The translations under genes were made by a program, and so were the position numbers. Shown in pieces: positions 58,760 through 64,000 of a DNA stretch of 64,000 nt. Numbering within the stretch: the stretch's first letter is position 1; every line of letters begins with the position of its first letter. The stretch is from Nageia nagi (Eukaryota; Pinophyta): contig JBITNC010000001.1 of NCBI GenBank assembly GCA_050084985.1, positions 91,884,001-91,948,000 of the forward strand, given 5' to 3'. Under the pieces are notes generated by a model that saw only the letters and a program-made list of their open reading frames with translations, searched no databases and was not told the origin of the DNA.

Positions 58760-59610
58760 CTTAACCCTTAAAACCTAATATTTAAACCCTAAACTTTATC
58801 CCAAACCCAAACCTCTAACCCTTAAGCCTTAAGCCTTAACCCAAACCCAAACTCCTAACCCTTTAACCTTAATCCTTAACCCGAATCCAACCCCTAGCCC
58901 TCAAATCTTAAACCCTAACCTAAAACCTTAATGATTATCCCTAACCATAACCTTAACTATAACCCTTAAATCCTAACCATAACCCCAAACCCTAACCCTT
59001 AAACCCTAATTACAAACCTTAACCCTTAAAAGCTAACCCCTAAACCTTAACTATTATCCCAAACCTAAACATGTAGCCCTTAAACCCTAATCCCTAACCC
59101 AAACCCAAACTCCTAACCCTTAAAACCTAACCCTTAACTCCAAACTTAACCCCTAAACCCTAAATATTAACCCTTAACCTCCAACCCTAAATACTAACCT
59201 CAAAGGTACTAAGACCCTAACCTTAAGCTCTAAACCCTATTCCCCTAAACACTAACATTAAACCCTAATACCCTAACCTTTAACCCAAACCCAAATCCCT
59301 AACCCTTAAAATCTAACTTGTAAACCCTAACCTTTAACCCAAATATGTAACCTTTAAACCCTAATTGTAACTCTTAATTTTTAAAACTTAACATGTAAAC
59401 CCTAACCTTTAAAACAAATCCAAACCCCTAACGCTTAAAGCTTAACCCATGATGCTAACCTAAACCCCTAAACTTTAAACCCTAACCCTTAATCCTTAAC
59501 CTCTAACCTCTAACCCTAACCCCTAACTTAAACTTTAACCATAATCCATAATTCTTAATTCATAACTAACCTTTAATCCTAAACCTACCCTAACCTTTAA
59601 ACCTTAAATA
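58760..59610. repeat. Interstitial telomere-like tract
   Basis: About 850 bases made of CCCTAAA, CCCTAA, CCTTAA and CCAAACC words, all in the same C-rich orientation on the plus strand. It is much degenerated, with no run of more than a few perfect CCCTAAA units. Scattered relics continue near 60030-60260, some in the opposite G-rich orientation (TTTAGGGTTTTT). It is flanked by transposon sequence on both sides, so it is internal and not a chromosome end. Confidence 0.85.
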
Positions 59611-60713
59611 TTAAAAAAGCAGTTTATATTTAAAATTTGTAGTTAGATGTTTAAAATTTAAATTAGATGTTTAAAATCAAATTAAAATTAAATTCTAAAA
59701 TTATATTAAATTTTAAGTTAAGTTAATATTTAATTTAAAATTATATTAAATTTTAAATTATATTATATTATATTAAATTTTAAATTATATTATATTATAT
59801 TAAATTTTAAGTTAAGTTTAAATTTAAATTAGATATTTAAAATTATTAAAATTATAAATTAATTATTGATTTGTTATTTATAAATAATAGAGATCATATG
59901 GTCATTTTGAAAAAAAAGGAGTATATTTCTATAGGATTTTTCAGTATGTTTTTATATATGTTTTATATAATTTTTCAAAATTGAATGATTCAATATTTCA
60001 AAATTTCTCAATTTCAAGTTAAATTAAAACCCTAGGTTTAGTTTTTTCAAACCCTAAGTGATTTATTCTTCAAATTTTGCAAAATTTTATGATAAAATTG
60101 AAATCTTAGTTTGTAAAATTATTGAAAATCTAGTTTATAAATTTGTTTAATTTTTCAAACCATGGTTTTTTTTCAAACCCTAGATGTAATTTTTTGAATT
60201 CCAGTTAAATTAAGCATTTATGGTTTAGGGCTTTCCTTTTTAGTTAGGGTTTAGGGTTTTTCTTTTGTATATTTTAATTAAGGCATAAAAATTGAAATGG
60301 ATAGTTAGAAATGATTATAATCATATATTATGGTCATATAGTAAAAAAATACCATAGAGAATATTTTAATTATGACATATATTTTAATTATTGACCATAA
60401 TATATATGAAGACCAAAAATTAGAATTTTGAAGAAATTACCATAGAGAATATCAAAGATAAAAAGGGAACAAATGATAGATAGTGATAGTGAAAGAGAAA
60501 GAGAGCGAAATAGAGAAAATCTTGCAAAACGTAGGGCATAAATGTCAAATTAGTAAGTTGAAGAATCAATAACAAATAATGTAGAACAAATAAGAAAATG
60601 CATGCCCAAATGTCATAATAAGAAAGAGTAGAGGTACACCAAAGGCAAATGCAACAAAAAATAAGAAACAACAAGATCAAACACATATAGAATTTGAGCA
60701 AGCTAGGGAAAGA
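59611..60713. other. AT-rich stretch with TTAAATTTTAAATTATATT repeats
   Basis: 59630-59870 is a simple AT array built from TTAAATTTTAA and ATTATATTATATT words. 60420-60700 is purine-rich (AGAAAGAGAGCGAAATAGAG) with weak protein-like readings that I could not assign. Confidence 0.6.
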
Positions 60714-61213
60714 TGTAAGAGAGTTTAACTATAACATAAGAAACCATAAACTCCCAAGATCACATGAAAGCTCACAAATAACATCTAAATAACTCACAAA
60801 GCAATCTCATAAAGATAACTCAAGATGTAAGAGGTTCCTCCAACTACAAGTACATCCACTAACTAGATCTCACTTAATTCACAAATATGAACTCTTACAA
60901 TCCTTCTAAACTCATATGCTAACACTATACTCTAGTATAAATTTACTCCACAAATTGGTATTTGATCCAAAGAGGGATCCTTCTATGTATAGGCCAAAAT
61001 CACTCTTTGGATCACCCTTTTACCCAATGTACAAAAGCATGACATGCACATCCTTTTATCCAAGGGGCATGCTTATGACATGGAGTGTAGGACAAATTAC
61101 ATTATCATATTCACTTAAATACTTAAGGTATCAAATGATACCCTTAAGTATTAGTGAACTTACATAGAATATTATTACAAAACCTTTACAATAATGCATT
61201 ATACATTCTAACA
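60714..61213 (-). repeat. 3' LTR of minus-strand copia element (copia-2)
   Basis: On the minus strand it starts TGTTAGAATGTATAATGCAT at 61213, directly after a purine tract. The other end is probably at 60714 (plus-strand TGTAAGAGAG), which I infer from the TG alone. Confidence 0.75.
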
Positions 61214-61226
61214 CTCCTCCTTAATG
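61214..61226 (-). other. Polypurine tract of copia-2
   Basis: On the minus strand CATTAAGGAGGAG lies directly before the LTR, a common copia form. Confidence 0.85.
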
Positions 61227-61930
61227 CAATATTGGGATAGAGCAAATAAGAGAGAAGAAAGAGAGAAAGTAAGAGAGTTCTTCTCCAAACAGATACAATG
61301 GAGACGAGAACTTTTTACATATTTATGATGTAAGAAATATCTAGTTTAAAACTTACTACTTTGACAAATACAATCATTAACCACAACCATTTTCAATGTA
61401 CATGAAGTATTCATCCAACTAGAAGTCATGAAGAGTCTCCATGAGCTTGCATACTCGAAGTAAGTAACCTGCAATCTTAAGACAACTTGCAAGTCAAAAG
61501 TAGCTCATACAAAAAGATTAGTTAGATGTAACATATCATATCAATAAGGATAGATGCCATAATAAACTGATCAATGGTGCACTATAAGTCATCATAAAGA
61601 TGCCAGGCTAAAACTCAAAGTCATCTGCTATATACAAAACATGTGTTGATTATCATAACAAGTAGAGAAAAAAATAAATTACACATACAAGTTTGTTACA
61701 TATGGATAATTGAATAGTGCCAAAAAACACATAAGAGTTACTCACACATGGATAACTAAACAATGCTAGATTGGCCAATTTTTTGCTTTAAAAAATTTGT
61801 ACAATAAGTTCCTCATGTAGAGCAAACTTACCACCAAGGTGTATAATAAAATCAACACTATACAACATAAAATCCTCCTAGGGGTGAAGTTGTCATCATA
61901 AAAAATGAATTCAACACAAGAATTCAAACT
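61227..61930. other. 3' non-coding region of copia-2
   Basis: Between the RNase H end and the purine tract. No gene recognised. Confidence 0.6.
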
Positions 61931-64000
61931 TCACTCCCCCTTAATAGCAACTTCACCAACTTGATAGCATCCCTAGGCTAATAAAATTACACTTTAGGAA
62001 GAGCCTTGGTGAACAAATTAGCAGATTTCAAGGTGGATGGATAACACTCTAGGTGCATGATGCCATCAAAAACCTTCTTCTTGATAATATGGGCCTAGAT
62101 TTCAACATGTTTTATTTTTTGATAGAACAAGGGATTCTTAGCCATAAAAATAGCTGATTGATTATTTGAAAAAATCAAAGATGAATAAGTTTGCTCATAC
62201 CTAATTTCTTTCAAAAGATGCCTTAGCCAAAGAGCTTCCCAAGTTACAATAGATATGGCACAGTATTTGACTTTTGTGGTGGAAAGATAAATAGTGGGTT
62301 TCTTCTTAGAATTCCAAGAGATAGCACTTGAATTAATGCTAAACACGTATGCAAAGGTTGATTTCCTATCATCTCAATCTCCTCCATAGTAAAAATTTGA
62401 GAATCTAGAGAGAACAAATAAGGGAAACTTAGAATACTTGAGAGCGATATCCTTAATCCTTGCAACATACCTCAAAATTTGCTTAACAACATTAGGGTGC
62501 TCAACATATGGTTTTTACATGAATCATGCCATTAAATTCATTGTAAAAGCAATATTTATATTGGAAATAGTCAAATACAAAAGACTACCAATTAATTATC
62601 TATAAGTTATAGCATTAGCCAACTGAGAGTTGGAGCTAATAGAAATAATGATTTTAGGAGAGACTAAGATCATAGCATATCTACACTCCTCCATTCTAAA
62701 CTTCTACAAGATGTCTAATATATACTTATATTGATTGAGATAAGTACAATCCTTATATTGATACACTTGCATTCTAAGATAGTAGTGCAAGAGAGTTAAT
62801 TTCAAATGTTGCCTTAAGTTTGGATATGCACTCTTGAATGATTTTATCATTATTTCCAGTAATCAAAATATCATCCACATAAAGGAGAATCAAGATCACA
62901 TATTTTACTTGATTGAGCACATATATATCAAAGTCAAAAAAATATTTGAAGAATCCAATGTTTACAAAGTACCCAAAAATATTCTTGTACCAAGATCTAG
63001 GTGCTTACTTAAGTCCATACAATGACTTCTTTAGCTTGCACACAAAAGACTCTTTACCTTCCATAATAAACCCTTCTATATGATTCATGAAGATTTACAC
63101 ATTTAAATCACCATTTAAAAATGCACTCTTGAAGTCAAGTTGAAAAACTTTCCATCCTTGAGCTGCAAAAAGAGCAAGAATAATTCTCATAGTAGGCATC
63201 TTTGTCATGGGAGTAAAGGTTTCTTCATAATCTATACCATATTTATAAGAAAAACCTTTGGCTACTAACCTTGCCTTATGTTTCTTAATATCACCAACTG
63301 AATTATACTTGACCTTGTAGATCTACTTATTGCCAATCATATTTTTCTTACTGAGATAAAGAATCAAATCCCAAGTTTCATTTTTCATAAGCACCTCATA
63401 CTCCACTTTCATGGCTTCCATCCAGCACTCATGTTTAAAAGCTTATTTCAAGGTTGAGGGCTCATGCTTATTATTAATCTTGGTAAATAAGGATTTGTTC
63501 AAGGTCATGCTCCTTGTTACCCTTTGTTTTAGAGAATTTTGCTCATAAGGTGACTTGTTTACATCAATATCTAACTAGCTAGGTGCAACTGAAGAGTCCT
63601 CTAGATCATCCAAATATTCATTAGAAATAAATTCTTTAAGAATTTCATTGAACTTGACATCTCTTGAAATGAACACTACTTTGTAGGATGGAGAGTAGAG
63701 CTTGTAACCTCTATGTTGACTGTCATAACCCATACAGATGCAATTTTCAACTCTTTTATCTAACTTTTTTCTTTTCTCAGAAATAATGTAAGAGAATGCT
63801 TCATAACCAAACACCCTAAGGTGATAAATGTTATGATTTCTTCTTGACTATGCCTCAAAAGTAGTTTAACCCTAAATAACTTTTATGGTACACCTATTCA
63901 AGGTGTAAATAGTAGTGCTCATAGCTTCACCCCATAAGAAACTAGGAAGATTACTCAACATGAATCTAGCCATTTCCATAATTGTTCTATTTTTCCTTTC
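61931..64000 (-). pseudogene. Copia-2 polyprotein: integrase end, reverse transcriptase, RNase H
   Basis: Read on the minus strand from the window edge: ERKNRTIMEMARFML (63950-64000) includes the integrase catalytic Glu. The integrase C-terminus is open at 63575-63814 (VENCICMGYDSQHRGYKLYS). RT follows with GFSYKYGIDYEETFTPM (about 63205-63260), FQLDFKSAFLN (about 63110-63145), LYGLK and the catalytic YVDDILIT (about 62860-62885). RNase H is open at 62095-62346 (AISWNSKKKPTIYLSTTKVK), ending near 61935. Stops separate the parts. It is the best preserved copia copy here, and a close relative of the element at 1-416/17005-19010. It runs on past the window. Confidence 0.9.

Noticed and set aside
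58760-59610. Telomere-like sequence as a chromosome end
   Set aside because: The repeats are degenerate and transposon sequence continues for kilobases on both sides.
60420-60713. Purine-rich stretch with ERERNREN-like reading as a Helitron N-terminus
   Set aside because: The reading is short, broken and explained by AGAGAA-type simple sequence; no Rep or helicase motif follows.
1-64000. tRNA or rRNA genes
   Set aside because: I did not see any convincing cloverleaf or rRNA sequence; primer-binding sites only resemble tRNA 3' ends.

Overview
This window looks like intergenic chromatin from a large, repeat-rich plant nuclear genome. Retrotransposons inserted into one another fill about nine tenths of it, and I find only one credible host gene. 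The base composition is AT-rich. The families present are typical of seed plants: Ty1/copia, Ty3/gypsy of the Tat type (extra 'archaeal-like' RNase H, antisense ORFs), L1-type LINEs with a DUF4283 ORF1, and a NAC-domain gene with plant introns. The depth of old decayed elements and a tract of interstitial telomere-like sequence suit a gymnosperm, but that is a guess.

Layout, left to right. (1) A minus-strand copia element (pieces 1-416 and 17005-19010) is split by element A, a complete 16.6-kb Tat-like gypsy element (422-16999) with 1.15-kb LTRs and a perfect 5-bp target duplication, CTTAT. Element A has a long leader, gag, protease, a G-patch-like linker, reverse transcriptase, two RNase H domains, integrase, an unrecognised ORF region after integrase, and a repeat-rich 3' region. 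Every coding part carries stops or frameshifts. (2) 19270-21900 is the left end of a plus-strand copia element, followed by a decayed L1 LINE (about 21900-27560). (3) Element B (28824-36593, minus strand, duplication AGAAG) interrupts an unrecognised decayed coding stretch. It carries gag but no pol, and on the opposite strand a plant mobile domain (PMD) ORF. (4) 37230-43000 holds a GC-richer island, a copia LTR, the 5' part of a further gypsy element (E) and a LINE reverse-transcriptase fragment. (5) 44222-45610 is a four-exon gene for a divergent NAC-domain protein. (6) A minus-strand LINE (47017-48224 and 57683-58740) is interrupted by element D (48225-57677, plus strand, duplication CTAAG), again with gag, no pol and an antisense PMD ORF. 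(7) A degenerate telomere-like tract (58760-59610), AT-rich sequence and the 3' half of another minus-strand copia element (60714 to the window end) complete the window.

The most unusual signal is the shared architecture of B and D. They are two separate, complete LTR elements with related gag zinc-finger regions and matching primer-binding-site cores. Both have lost pol, and both carry a PMD ORF antisense to gag between gag and the 3' LTR. Tandem repeats lie in the 3' half of A, B and D, and short near-palindromic GATC-type motifs recur in all three. The NAC gene stands out against this background because all its splice sites and its reading frame are intact, although its first NAC subdomain is almost unrecognisable.
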